Part shown: piece after piece, positions 1 through 8,251 of the stretch
Layout: the number at the start of each line of letters is the position of its first letter
How positions within the stretch are numbered: position 1 is the first letter of the stretch
Source: an uncultured Actinomycetes bacterium
GTDB lineage: Bacteria; Actinomycetota; Acidimicrobiia; Acidimicrobiales; RAAP-2
Length of the DNA: 41,478 nt
NCBI GenBank assembly: GCA_903870905.1
Contig: CAIQEU010000007.1
Location: 1-41,478, forward strand
Reading direction: 5' to 3'
Translations under genes and position numbers: made by a program
The notes under the pieces: model-generated
What the model saw: only the letters and a program-made list of their open reading frames with translations
Databases searched by the model: none
Told to the model about the DNA's origin: nothing

Positions 1-801
1 GAGGGTCGAGACCCGAACCTGATTGACACCCTGGTGGCCGCTGGTGGACCAACGGTCGTCGACTGCCACAGCGACCCCCACCACCACCGCAGTGTCCTCA
101 CCCTCCTCGGTCCGGCCGATGCAGTGGTTGCTGGGGCTCTCGGGATCCTGAGCGCAGCACGCCGCACCCTCGACCTCGTTTCCCACGAGGGCGTCCACCC
201 TCGCTACGGCGTCGTTGACGTCGTACCCTTCACGCCGTTCCTCCCCAACCGGGATCCATCGACCGCCGTTGACTTCACTGAGGCATCAGCGGCCGCAACC
301 ACCTTCGCTGCAGCTGCAGCCAGCCGGGGACAAGCAACCGCGACCTACGGCGTCGGCGGCTCGTTCGCCACCTTGCCCGAACTCCGGCGTCACCTACGAA
401 CCACACCGACGCCCGAGGCGCATGCCGGGATCATCAGCGTCGGCGTACGTGACGTACTCATCGCCTACAACGTGATCGTGACTGGGCTCGATTCGTCGGC
501 GCTCGCCCAGGTTGCGAGCGCAGTGCGGTCGCCTGAGCTCCGCACGCTCGGACTCACCCTCGGCGACGGACCAGACGCCGTACTCCAGGTGAGTTGCAAC
601 ATCGTTACGCCGTTCACCCTCACCCTCGACCATGTGGTCGACCGCGTGGCCGATACGCTCCCCAAGGGAGCCAGTGTTCTGCAGGGCGAACTCGTGGGCC
701 TCATGCCCGCTTGGGCCCTCACCGCACTCCCCCCGGGGCGGTGGTCCGAACTCGGCGTGTCGCCGTCCTCAACGCTTGAGGCACACCTCAAGCACTCGTA
801 A
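1..801 (+). CDS. Glutamate formiminotransferase-like protein, 5' end cut by window edge
   Basis: Reading frame 1 is open from the first base and gives EGRDPNLIDTL before the first GTG at 34, so the gene begins outside the window. EGRD near the start, a VVDCHSDPHHHRSV block, a SHEGVHPRYGVVDVVPF block and a later GVRDVLIAYNV stretch are hallmarks of the formiminotransferase N- and C-subdomain family (FTCD N-terminal half). Family members transfer a formimino or formyl group between glutamate and tetrahydrofolate in histidine degradation or one-carbon metabolism, in the cytoplasm. No cyclodeaminase domain follows: the protein ends about 265 residues after the window edge, which fits a stand-alone transferase. 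The specific substrate cannot be read from sequence. The stop lies 3 nt from the stop of the convergent whiB gene. Confidence 0.85.
   Translation, partial: EGRDPNLIDTLVAAGGPTVVDCHSDPHHHRSVLTLLGPADAVVAGALGILSAARRTLDLVSHEGVHPRYGVVDVVPFTPFLPNRDPSTAVDFTEASAAATTFAAAAASRGQATATYGVGGSFATLPELRRHLRTTPTPEAHAGIISVGVRDVLIAYNVIVTGLDSSALAQVASAVRSPELRTLGLTLGDGPDAVLQVSCNIVTPFTLTLDHVVDRVADTLPKGASVLQGELVGLMPAWALTALPPGRWSELGVSPSSTLEAHLKHS
774..793. terminator. Short hairpin at the convergent formiminotransferase/whiB 3' ends
   Basis: A perfect inverted repeat, GCTTGAGG-CACA-CCTCAAGC (8-bp stem, 4-nt loop), covers the last codons of the formiminotransferase gene and lies just beyond the whiB stop. There is no clear U-tract on either strand, so it could be a weak bidirectional terminator or an mRNA 3'-end stabiliser. 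The repeat is seen directly; its role is inferred. Confidence 0.4.
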
Positions 802-804
802 TTC

Positions 805-1089
805 CTAGGAGGCGCTCACCGCGACGGTGCGGCGCTCGACCGCACGGGCACGACGGAGACGGCGGCGCTCACGCTCGCTCATTCCTCCCCAAATTCCGAA
901 CTTCTCCCCGTTGGCGAGGGCGTACTCGAGGCAGTCGTTCTGGACGACACATCCACGGCACACTTCCTTCGCCTCCTTGGTGGATGCCCCCCGCTCGGGG
1001 AAGAAGAGGTCTGGGTCAACTCCCATGCAGTTGGCCTGGGTTTGCCAGCCTTGGTCTTGTCGTCCGTTCAGTACCACGCTTACGTCCAT
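805..1089 (-). CDS. WhiB-family iron-sulfur transcription factor, WhiB2/WhmD-like
   Basis: The 94-residue protein has the four conserved cluster cysteines (C21, C44, C47, C53; CxxCxxxxxC at the last three). These are followed by the FGIWGG turn (residues 64-69) and a basic tail, SERERRRLRRARAV. WhiB proteins are actinobacterial [4Fe-4S] regulators that act with the primary sigma factor. PDLFFPERG...STKEAKEVC and CLEYALANGEKFGIWGG are closest in my memory to the WhiB2/WhmD group, which controls septation and division; that subgroup call is tentative. I chose the ATG at 1089 because GGGGGG lies about 5 nt upstream; an in-frame start 10 codons earlier lacks such a site. The gene is downstream of the VWA gene but has its own promoter-like sequence. 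Confidence 0.93.
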   Translation of the reverse strand: MDVSVVLNGRQDQGWQTQANCMGVDPDLFFPERGASTKEAKEVCRGCVVQNDCLEYALANGEKFGIWGGMSERERRRLRRARAVERRTVAVSAS

Positions 1090-1148
1090 GAGTTCCCCCC
1101 GGTCTCGACACCACCTCAATGTGGCACCGATGTAATTACAACGATGTC

Positions 1149-1177
1149 ATTGTCCCCCATAACCATCAATCTGGCAA
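1149..1177 (-). promoter_or_regulatory. Putative sigma-70 promoter of whiB
   Basis: On the minus strand TTGCCA (1172-1177) and GACAAT (1149-1154) are separated by exactly 17 nt. The -10 box lies about 60 nt upstream of the chosen whiB start, leaving a leader of roughly 50 nt. The 119-nt gap between the VWA gene and whiB holds nothing else recognisable. Confidence 0.5.
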
Positions 1178-1208
1178 ATGGAACGCCCGAAGGTGGACTG
1201 CTCAGGAC

Positions 1209-3218
1209 CTAGCCAGCAGGCCGGAGCAGTCGTCGCTGCTTCAAGAAATCAACGAGGGCGTAGCCGCCAATCTGGTCGTTGGTGGTGTAGAACGTGCGCC
1301 CCTTATTCACCCGAGAGATCTGCTCGACGAACGGATACTCCGTTCGGTCGAGGTCGAGGGCGAAGGTATTGATGGTGATTCCTGCCCGAGTGCACCGGAG
1401 CACCTCTGCCATGGTCAGGTGCTGGGTGTAGGGAAGCGGCGGGTAGTTGAAGTAGGGCAGGCCGCTCGTCGGATCGATGTGGGAGGTGGGCTCACCATCG
1501 GTGATGACGATGATCTGCTTGGTCCCCCGCTCCTTGGCCAGCAGCTTTCGACTGAGCATGAGGGCGTGTTGGAGATTCGTGCCGTACTGATTGTCGTCGA
1601 GGGCCAAAGTGGCCACGTCTTCGGGCTTCAGCTCATAAGCCAGGAGCGAGAAGCCCACGATGGCGAAGTAGTCCCGCGGAAACTTCATCGACACCAGCTG
1701 ACTGAGGGCCATCGCCAGACGCTTCGCTGGGACGAAGTTCCCGCGCATCCCCATCGAGAGCGAGAGGTCAAGGCACAGCACCGTGGCCGACCGAGTGAGC
1801 GCTTCGTTCTCCACGACTTCGAAGTCATCGGGCGAGAGGCGGACGGGTGTCCCCCGCCCCGATCGCCGGACCGCGTTGTGGACGGTGGCCGACAGATCCA
1901 AGTTCATGGGATCGCCGAACTCATAGGGCTTGGTGGTCTCTTCACGGTCGTGACCGGTGCCAATCAGGGTGGACTGGTGGTCGCCGAGGTCACCACCACG
2001 GATTTGGTCGAAGAGGTCGGCGAGGGCTTGTCGGCCGAGGGCACGAATGCCCTGGGCCGTGAGTTCGAGCTTGCCGCCAGTGTTCTTGAGCACCCCGGCG
2101 TCTTGCATGGTCTTGGCCAACTTCGACAGCTGCTCGAGGTGGCGAGCGGCGTCATCGGAGAGGTTCCGACGGATGGACTCAATGTCGAGCTCGGACAACA
2201 TCGACGGGGTGACCCGACGCTCGAGCATTTCTTCGAGGCGGCCGAGTTCGTTCAGTTGGCTGGCCACGTCGGTGGCCTCCGCCATCGACATCTGCCCCAT
2301 ACCCCGCATCTGGTGCGCACGGTCCCAACCAGCATCGGGAAAAGCTCGCTCTAAGTTTCGACTGAGGCGGTCCATCTGCCAGTTGAGATCAGCGTTGTCC
2401 ATGAGTGAGCTCATGAGCGAGGAGAGGTGTGCTCGCTGCTCGGGACTCATGGAGTTCCACATGGCTTGCGCTGCTGCCATCCGGTTCGCCAGTTGCTCGA
2501 GGAGGTCGTCGAGGTTCTCTGCCCCGGGGAAGAGGTCACCGAACTCTTCCATGAACTCGCTGAAGGCCTCGTCGGTGTCCTTGCCGTCGGCCCGCATCTC
2601 GAGGAGCTCGTTCAAGCTGTCGAGCGCATCTCGCATTCGACTGAGCGCTTCATCATCCATCGATCCGAGCGCATCGGCCATACCCTGGAAGTAGGTGTCG
2701 GTGATGTCTTTGCGGAGTTCTTCCACCATCTGCTCGAACTGCTCTCGAGCCTCGGTCGACACGAAGTCGTAGTGCTGCATGGACTGAATCCGGCCCGGCA
2801 CGTCGCCGGGGAGGAGATCGAGCGCCATCCGTCGCTCGGCAGTGACCTCGCTCGTGACATCGATTCGCCGATCGTCACCGGATTCGAGCGCCTCGGTGTC
2901 GAGTTCGTCAATCGCAGCGCGCTCGAGGCCCTCGATGGCCTTCAGTTGATCGGCGTACTGCGCGAACTGCCCATCAGGATCGCCGCGTTCTTCCAGTTCC
3001 CGTCGACGCTGACGCACCTCTTCCAAGATGTCTCGCAGTCCTCGGACCTGTTCCCCATCGGGCTTCTCGAAGCCCTGGCGGAGCAGTCGCTCGAGGGCCT
3101 CTTCGACGTCACCGTTCTCGAGCAGGTCATCAGCGAGTGCCGCCAAGAGACCATCAGCGTCCACCTCGGTGAACTCTTGACTCCCATCCCAGGGTCGGTA
3201 GACGTACTCGGCGTCCAT
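1209..3218 (-). CDS. VWA-domain protein partnered with a MoxR-type ATPase
   Basis: The 669-residue protein has no membrane segment. Residues 1 to about 450 are highly charged, largely helical and Met/Gln/Glu-rich. The C-terminal part is a von Willebrand factor A domain with a complete MIDAS metal site: DLSLS at 484-488, Thr in YGTNL at about 547, and Asp of VITDGE at 574. The start is 3 nt after the stop of the AAA+ ATPase gene, so the two are almost certainly cotranscribed. In this kind of pair (as with MoxR/VWA, CbbQ/CbbO, RavA/ViaA) the ATPase and VWA protein usually cooperate to remodel or insert metal into a client enzyme. The client is not evident here: the flanking genes are whiB and, divergently, sdhCAB. 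Its function is unknown. Confidence 0.85.
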   Translation of the reverse strand: MDAEYVYRPWDGSQEFTEVDADGLLAALADDLLENGDVEEALERLLRQGFEKPDGEQVRGLRDILEEVRQRRRELEERGDPDGQFAQYADQLKAIEGLERAAIDELDTEALESGDDRRIDVTSEVTAERRMALDLLPGDVPGRIQSMQHYDFVSTEAREQFEQMVEELRKDITDTYFQGMADALGSMDDEALSRMRDALDSLNELLEMRADGKDTDEAFSEFMEEFGDLFPGAENLDDLLEQLANRMAAAQAMWNSMSPEQRAHLSSLMSSLMDNADLNWQMDRLSRNLERAFPDAGWDRAHQMRGMGQMSMAEATDVASQLNELGRLEEMLERRVTPSMLSELDIESIRRNLSDDAARHLEQLSKLAKTMQDAGVLKNTGGKLELTAQGIRALGRQALADLFDQIRGGDLGDHQSTLIGTGHDREETTKPYEFGDPMNLDLSATVHNAVRRSGRGTPVRLSPDDFEVVENEALTRSATVLCLDLSLSMGMRGNFVPAKRLAMALSQLVSMKFPRDYFAIVGFSLLAYELKPEDVATLALDDNQYGTNLQHALMLSRKLLAKERGTKQIIVITDGEPTSHIDPTSGLPYFNYPPLPYTQHLTMAEVLRCTRAGITINTFALDLDRTEYPFVEQISRVNKGRTFYTTNDQIGGYALVDFLKQRRLLRPAG

Positions 3219-3221
3219 GGC

Positions 3222-4661
3222 TTACCGGCGCCGCTGGCGGTAGAGGGCACGAGCGCCCGACGCGTCCTTGTTGAGGCGCTTGGTCAGGTGCAGGCCATCG
3301 AGGAGGAACTCGAGCGCTGCTGCCATCTCTTCGGGACCAGCACTCGCTCCAGCGATTGCTCGGGTCGGCGGCTCGAACAGCGGGAGGTCAGCGAGGGTTT
3401 CGAGGTAGATCGATGCCGGCAGATCTTCACCAGCGTGGATCACCGTCTCCTCGGTGACCGATTCCACGAGTTCAGCCGAGTCATCGAGGACTACCCGGCG
3501 ACGGAACACCTGCAGCGTGGCCATGGCCGCGAGTTGTGCGACGAGTTCACTCTCGAGACCGTCTTCGAGGGCTTCGAGTTCGATTTTGCCTTGGGTCGAG
3601 GTCACCATGGCGGCGAGGTCACTCGGGCGTGGCACCACGACCTGGTCACCGAGGCGCAGCGCCCGTCGGTAGGCATTCGCGATGACGGATTCGTAGTTGG
3701 CGACGGTCAAGCGGACCGAGACACCTGATCGCTGGTTGATCGCCGTACTGCGTCGGGCGAGTTGACTGAACTCCGCAACGATTTCAGCGAGGTAGTCCGG
3801 AACGATCGTCGGGAGATTCCCGGTATCGACCGAGGCTTCTTGCTGCATGATCTGCACTTCGAGGCCAGTCTCCCTCGGGTAGTGGGTGCGAATCTGGGCC
3901 CCGAATCGGTCCTTCAACGGGGTGATGATCCGTCCACGGTTCGTGTAGTCCTCAGGGTTGGCCGAGGCGACGAGCACGAGGTCCAGCGGCAACCGGATGC
4001 GGTGGCCGCGAATCTGGATGTCGCGCTCTTCGAGCACGTTCAAGAGGCCGACTTGGATGCGCTCGGCGAGATCGGGAAGTTCGTTGATGGCGAAGATCCC
4101 ACGGTTGACTCTCGGAACGAGGCCGTAGTGCACGGTCAGTTCATCGGAGAGGTAGCGGCCTTCGGCAACTTTGATGGGGTCGACCTCGCCAATGAGGTCA
4201 GCAATGGACGTGTCGGGCGTGGCCAACTTCTCGCCGTAGCGATCCTCGCGGTGGAGCCAGGTGATCGGGGTGTCGTCACCCATCTCAGCAACGAGGTTCT
4301 TGGCGTGGCGAGAGACGGGGTGGTAGGGGTCGTCGTTGATCTCCGAGCCAGCGACCACGGGAATCCACTCGTCGAGGAGCGCCACCATTGACCGGATGAG
4401 GCGGGTCTTGGCTTGGCCGCGCTCGCCGAGCAAGATGACGTCGTGCCCGGCCAAAATCGCGGTCTCGAGTTGGGGAATCACGGTGTGCTCGTAGCCCATG
4501 ACTCCCGTCACGAGGGGCTCGCCGGCTGCGATCTTGGCAACCGCGTTCCGTCGAAGTTCTTCAGCCACGCTGACCGAGGTCCAACCAGAACTCCGGAGGG
4601 CCCCAAGCGTTGCGGGCAAGGTGGACGGATCGGTCGAAACTGGCGCAGGTGAACTCGGCAT
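3222..4661 (-). CDS. MoxR/Mg-chelatase-like AAA+ ATPase
   Basis: The 479-residue protein has a ChlI/MoxR-type AAA+ core. The P-loop is GERGQAKT (79-86), with Ala in place of the usual Gly before Lys. The Walker B region is GIFAINELPDL, where Asn193-Glu194 stands in place of Asp-Glu. Sensor 1 lies in LVASANPEDYTNRGR (about 230-244), followed by TPLKDRFG. From memory, these substitutions recur in the subfamily often annotated as 'magnesium chelatase' or 'sigma-54 interacting', so they probably do not mean loss of ATPase activity. The C-terminal region (about 300-479) is helical. It is a cytoplasmic chaperone-like ATPase that likely acts with the adjacent VWA protein. No Shine-Dalgarno precedes the ATG, but a -10-like box lies 6 nt upstream, suggesting a leaderless start. 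Confidence 0.88.
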   Translation of the reverse strand: MPSSPAPVSTDPSTLPATLGALRSSGWTSVSVAEELRRNAVAKIAAGEPLVTGVMGYEHTVIPQLETAILAGHDVILLGERGQAKTRLIRSMVALLDEWIPVVAGSEINDDPYHPVSRHAKNLVAEMGDDTPITWLHREDRYGEKLATPDTSIADLIGEVDPIKVAEGRYLSDELTVHYGLVPRVNRGIFAINELPDLAERIQVGLLNVLEERDIQIRGHRIRLPLDLVLVASANPEDYTNRGRIITPLKDRFGAQIRTHYPRETGLEVQIMQQEASVDTGNLPTIVPDYLAEIVAEFSQLARRSTAINQRSGVSVRLTVANYESVIANAYRRALRLGDQVVVPRPSDLAAMVTSTQGKIELEALEDGLESELVAQLAAMATLQVFRRRVVLDDSAELVESVTEETVIHAGEDLPASIYLETLADLPLFEPPTRAIAGASAGPEEMAAALEFLLDGLHLTKRLNKDASGARALYRQRRR

Positions 4662-4667
4662 GGTTGG

Positions 4668-4673
4668 AGCCTA
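4668..4673 (-). promoter_or_regulatory. -10 box of a predicted leaderless promoter (AAA+ ATPase/VWA operon)
   Basis: TAGGCT on the minus strand is followed by six bases (CCAACC) and then the ATG at 4661. With the usual distance from the -10 box to the transcription start, the mRNA would begin at or next to the A of ATG. No convincing -35 box or Shine-Dalgarno is seen. Confidence 0.5.
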
Positions 4674-4780
4674 GAGGTCATCGGTCCTGCAGTTGCAGAC
4701 AGGGAAACAACTGGCGACGACCTTCTGAATGGACCGTCCAATCCGGCACTAGATTGACGGAGGCTTGCGAACAGAATCAC

Positions 4781-4796
4781 GACCTCACATGAGGTC
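4781..4796. promoter_or_regulatory. Inverted repeat upstream of the sdh operon, possible operator
   Basis: GACCTCA-CA-TGAGGTC is a perfect 7-bp inverted repeat with a 2-nt centre. It ends 16 nt before the sdhC GTG and just upstream of its GAGGAG ribosome site. The compact symmetry resembles a dimeric repressor site more than a stable RNA hairpin. A TAGATT at 4750-4755 (+) could be the -10 box that it would control. Role inferred. Confidence 0.4.
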
Positions 4797-4812
4797 GACA
4801 GAGAGGAGACCC

Positions 4813-5628
4813 GTGGCTGTCGACGACGCAACGAGGACCGAGGTCAGCCTCGGTGGACGACGAGGTGGCCCAGATGTCGCCACCCTCCGAACCGACAAGT
4901 GGTGGAAGCTTCCAGCCGTCACCGTTGCTGGGCTTTCTGCTTTCGTGGTCTACGCCACGTGGGCGGCATTCTTCGGTGACCAGAACTTCTTCCTTGTCGA
5001 GCACAACTTGATTTCCCCCTTCTACTCCCCGTGCCTCGGCCACGTCTGCAAGGCAGCTGGGAATACCGGTTCGCCGTTGTTCGACTGGTGGCGAATCTCC
5101 CCTGCGCTCATCATCTTGGTGTTCCCGCTGGGATTCCGAATGACCTGCTACTACTACCGCAAGGCCTACTACCGCTCCTTCTGGCGCTCGCCGGTTGCCT
5201 GCGCGGTCCAAGACGCGCACTCGAGCTACAGCGGCGAGACCAAGGCCCCGCTCATCCTGCAGAACATCCACCGCTACTTCTTCTACGCCGGCCTCGTGTT
5301 CAACGTGCTGTTGACCATTGACGCCGTCGAAGCCTTCATGTGGCCCGTCGGTGGCGTCCACATGAGCATCGGCACGCTGGTGCTCTGCGCCAATGCCTCG
5401 CTGCTCTGGCTCTACTCGCTCAGCTGCCACGCCTGCCGCCACCTCTGCGGTGGTCAGGTGCGGAGTTTCTCCAAGCACCCCATTCGCCACAAGCTCTGGA
5501 AGTTCGTGACGCCGCTCAACGCTCGCCACATGCAGTTCGCCTGGGCCAGCCTCATCGTCGTGGCCCTCTCCGACGTCTACGTGCGTCTGGCCGCGAGCGG
5601 CGCCATCACCGACATCAAGATCTTCTAG
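4813..5628 (+). CDS. sdhC: Succinate dehydrogenase membrane anchor, mycobacterial Sdh1 type
   Basis: The 271-residue protein has about five hydrophobic membrane segments (roughly residues 32-55, 93-115, 155-178, 182-205 and 240-262). It matches the single-subunit membrane anchor of mycobacterial Sdh1 (Rv0249c type, about 273 aa) in length and gene order (anchor, flavoprotein, iron-sulfur). It tethers SdhAB and passes electrons to menaquinone. Cys/His clusters stand out: C74-x2-H77-x-C79 and CHACRHLC (205-212). They resemble metal-ligand sets, and a membrane-embedded Rieske-type cluster has been reported for the M. smegmatis enzyme. I chose the GTG at 4813 because GAGGAG lies 4 nt upstream; ATG codons further upstream (4765, 4789) lack a ribosome site. 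sdhA follows after 26 nt. Confidence 0.88.
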   Translation: MAVDDATRTEVSLGGRRGGPDVATLRTDKWWKLPAVTVAGLSAFVVYATWAAFFGDQNFFLVEHNLISPFYSPCLGHVCKAAGNTGSPLFDWWRISPALIILVFPLGFRMTCYYYRKAYYRSFWRSPVACAVQDAHSSYSGETKAPLILQNIHRYFFYAGLVFNVLLTIDAVEAFMWPVGGVHMSIGTLVLCANASLLWLYSLSCHACRHLCGGQVRSFSKHPIRHKLWKFVTPLNARHMQFAWASLIVVALSDVYVRLAASGAITDIKIF

Positions 5629-5654
5629 GTCGAGCCGAAAAGGAATCTGAACCC

Positions 5655-7469
5655 ATGGCTACAACCGAACACCACAGTTACGACGTCATCATCATCGGCG
5701 CCGGTGGCGCTGGCCTCCGGGCTGCCATTGAAGCCAAGGAGCGTGGCCTCAAGGTCGCACTCGTGTGCAAGTCCCTCCTCGGCAAGGCCCACACCGTCAT
5801 GGCCGAAGGCGGCGTCGCTGCTGCGATGGGCAACGTCTACGAAGAGGACAACTGGAAGGTCCACTTCCGCGACACCATGCGTGGCGGCAAGATGCTCAAC
5901 AACTGGCGCATGGCGCAGTTGCACGCCCAAGAGTCTCCGGACCGAGTCCTCGAGCTCGAGGCCTGGGGTGCACTCTTCGACCGCACCAAGGACGGCAAGA
6001 TCCTCCAGCGTGACTTCGGTGGTCACCGTTACGCCCGCCTCGCCCACGTGGGCGACCGCACCGGCTTGGAGCTCATCCGCACGCTGCAGCAGAAGGCCGT
6101 GTCGATGGACATCGACGTCTTCATGGAGTGCAAGATCCTCCGCCTGCTCCGCGACGACAACGGTCGCATCGCTGGAGCGGTGGGCTACTGGCGTCCAACG
6201 GGTGAGTTCATCACCTTCGCCGCCAAGGCCGTGATCTTGGCGTCTGGTGGCGTGGGCAAGTCCTGGAAGTACACCTCGAACTCGTGGGAAGGCACCGGTG
6301 ACGGCCACGCCATGGCGCTGTGGGCCGGTGCTGAGCTCATCGACATGGAGTGCGTCCAGTTCCACCCGACGGGCATGGTGTGGCCGCTGTCGGTGCGCGG
6401 CATCCTCGTCACCGAAGGTGTCCGTGGTGACGGTGGCGTGCTCCGCAACAGCGAGGGCAAGCGCTTCATGTTCGACTACGTGGCCGATATGTTCCGGGCC
6501 GAGACGGCTGAATCCGAGGAAGAAGCCGACAAGTGGTACGACGACCACACCGCAGGTCGCCGCCCTCCAGAACTCCTCCCCCGCGACGAAGTCGCTCGCT
6601 CGATCAACGCTGAGGTGAAGGCTGGTCGTGGAAGCCCGCACGGCGGCGTGTTCTTGGACATCGCCACTCGACGCAGCGCCGAGTTCATCCGTCGCCGTCT
6701 CCCGTCGATGTACCACCAGTTCATGGAACTCGCCGGTGTGGATATCACGACCACCCCCATGGAAGTTGGCCCGACGCTGCACTACATCATGGGTGGCGTC
6801 CGTGTCGATGCCGACACTGCTGCGACGGGCATCCCGGGCCTCTTCGCCGCTGGTGAAGTCGCCGGTGGCATGCACGGTTCCAACCGCCTCGGCGGCAACT
6901 CTCTCTCCGACCTCATCGTCTTCGGCCGCCGTGCCGGCATGGGTGCAGCCGACTTCATCGAAGGCGCATCGGGCGAGCCGACCTTCAGCCAAGCTGAAGT
7001 GGACGCGGTCATTGCAGAGGCGCTCGAGCCGTTCTCCCGTGAGTCTGGCGAGAACCCCTACGACATCCAGCACGACTTGCAGGAGCTCATGCAGGCCAAC
7101 GTCGGCATCATCCGCACCGGCGCTGAGATCGACGAGGCGCTGGAGCAACTCGAAGTCATGAAGGACCGAGCTGCCAACGTTGCCGTCAAGGGCGGCCGGA
7201 TCTACAACCCGGCGTGGAACCTCGCCACGGACCTCGGTGCGATGCTGACGGTGTCGACGTGCGTGGCCCTCGGTGCCACCCACCGAAAGGAGAGTCGTGG
7301 CGGTCACACCCGCGATGACTTCCCGAAGGCTGACCCAGAGCTCGGCAAGGTCAACATGGTCCTGTCCCAACCACAAGGAACGGGCGTCCGTGGGGCCGTG
7401 AAGGTCGACCCGCAACCCATCCCTGAAATGCCCGAAGAGCTGAAGGCTCTGTTCGAGGAGGCGAAGTAA
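5655..7469 (+). CDS. sdhA: Succinate dehydrogenase/fumarate reductase flavoprotein subunit
   Basis: This 604-residue cytoplasmic-face subunit oxidises succinate to fumarate. The N-terminal FAD-binding GAGGAGLRAA is at about 15-24. His46 in KAHTVMAEGG is the expected covalent FAD attachment site. Further family blocks are HPTGMVWP, RGDGGVLRN and GGVRVDADTAATGIPGLFAAGE, and the C-terminal fumarate reductase/SDH domain follows. The ATG at 5655 is preceded by AAAAGGAA; a longer in-frame extension overlaps sdhC and is not used. The stop overlaps the sdhB start as TAATG, indicating coupled translation. The sequence and order match the mycobacterial Sdh1 group. Confidence 0.97.
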   Translation: MATTEHHSYDVIIIGAGGAGLRAAIEAKERGLKVALVCKSLLGKAHTVMAEGGVAAAMGNVYEEDNWKVHFRDTMRGGKMLNNWRMAQLHAQESPDRVLELEAWGALFDRTKDGKILQRDFGGHRYARLAHVGDRTGLELIRTLQQKAVSMDIDVFMECKILRLLRDDNGRIAGAVGYWRPTGEFITFAAKAVILASGGVGKSWKYTSNSWEGTGDGHAMALWAGAELIDMECVQFHPTGMVWPLSVRGILVTEGVRGDGGVLRNSEGKRFMFDYVADMFRAETAESEEEADKWYDDHTAGRRPPELLPRDEVARSINAEVKAGRGSPHGGVFLDIATRRSAEFIRRRLPSMYHQFMELAGVDITTTPMEVGPTLHYIMGGVRVDADTAATGIPGLFAAGEVAGGMHGSNRLGGNSLSDLIVFGRRAGMGAADFIEGASGEPTFSQAEVDAVIAEALEPFSRESGENPYDIQHDLQELMQANVGIIRTGAEIDEALEQLEVMKDRAANVAVKGGRIYNPAWNLATDLGAMLTVSTCVALGATHRKESRGGHTRDDFPKADPELGKVNMVLSQPQGTGVRGAVKVDPQPIPEMPEELKALFEEAK

Positions 7470-8245
7470 TGGCTGATGTGACGATGCGCCTGTGGCGCGG
7501 CGACCAAGACGGCGGCGAACTCGTCGACTACACGATTGAGGCCCAAGAGGGCGAAGTCGTCTTGGACGTCATCCACCGCCTCCAGGCGACCCAGATCCCT
7601 GATCTGGCTTGTCGCTGGAACTGCAAGGCCGGAAAGTGTGGGTCCTGCTCGGCAGAGATCAACGGTATGCCCCGCCTCATGTGCATGACGCGAATGGACC
7701 AGCTCCCCGAGGGCCCCGTCACCGTGACGCCTATGCGGACCTTCCCCATCATTCGCGACCTCGTCACCGATGTCAGCTTCAACTTCGAGCAGGCCAAGCG
7801 CGTTCCCGCCTTCAACCCGGGCACCGTCCCTGCCGACGGCTTCCGCATGCAGCAAGCGGACGTGGAGCGTGGCCAGGAGTTCCGTAAGTGCATTGAGTGC
7901 TTCATGTGCCAGAACGTCTGCCACGTGATTCGCGACCACGAGGAGAACAAGCCCAAGTACGCCGGGCCTCGATTCTTCATTCGCTACGCCGAACTCGAGA
8001 TGCACCCCATGGACACCAACGACCGTCGTGAACTCGTGCGGGAGAAGATGGGCCTCGGCCTGTGCAACATCACGAAGTGCTGCACTGAGGTGTGCCCTGA
8101 GCACATCAAGATCACCGACAACGCCATCATCCCGTTGAAAGAGCGCGTCGTCGACGCCCACTACGACCCGGTGGCGTGGCTTGGCCGGAAGATCTCAGGT
8201 CGCAAGAAGCGCACGGCTGACGAGGCCGCAGCGCATCGCCCCTAG
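7469..8245 (+). CDS. sdhB: Succinate dehydrogenase/fumarate reductase iron-sulfur subunit
   Basis: This 258-residue subunit moves electrons from the SdhA FAD to the membrane anchor. The N-terminal ferredoxin domain holds the [2Fe-2S] ligands (C52, C57, C60, C72). The C-terminal domain has CIECFMCQNVCH and CNITKCCTEVCPEHIKI, the expected ligand sets for the [4Fe-4S] and [3Fe-4S] clusters. The start shares an A with the sdhA stop codon. A short SCP2-like gene begins 6 nt after the stop, so the operon probably continues. Confidence 0.96.
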   Translation: MADVTMRLWRGDQDGGELVDYTIEAQEGEVVLDVIHRLQATQIPDLACRWNCKAGKCGSCSAEINGMPRLMCMTRMDQLPEGPVTVTPMRTFPIIRDLVTDVSFNFEQAKRVPAFNPGTVPADGFRMQQADVERGQEFRKCIECFMCQNVCHVIRDHEENKPKYAGPRFFIRYAELEMHPMDTNDRRELVREKMGLGLCNITKCCTEVCPEHIKITDNAIIPLKERVVDAHYDPVAWLGRKISGRKKRTADEAAAHRP

Positions 8246-8251
8246 GTCTTC

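Noticed and set aside
3222-4661. AAA+ ATPase as an inactive enzyme because of the altered P-loop and Walker B
   Set aside because: From memory the same GERGQAKT-like and NELP forms recur in this subfamily, so they are probably family traits rather than loss of function.
5625-7415. 596-codon open frame opposite sdhA
   Set aside because: It is complementary to a well-conserved flavoprotein gene and shows His/Val/Glu-rich shadow composition with no motif.
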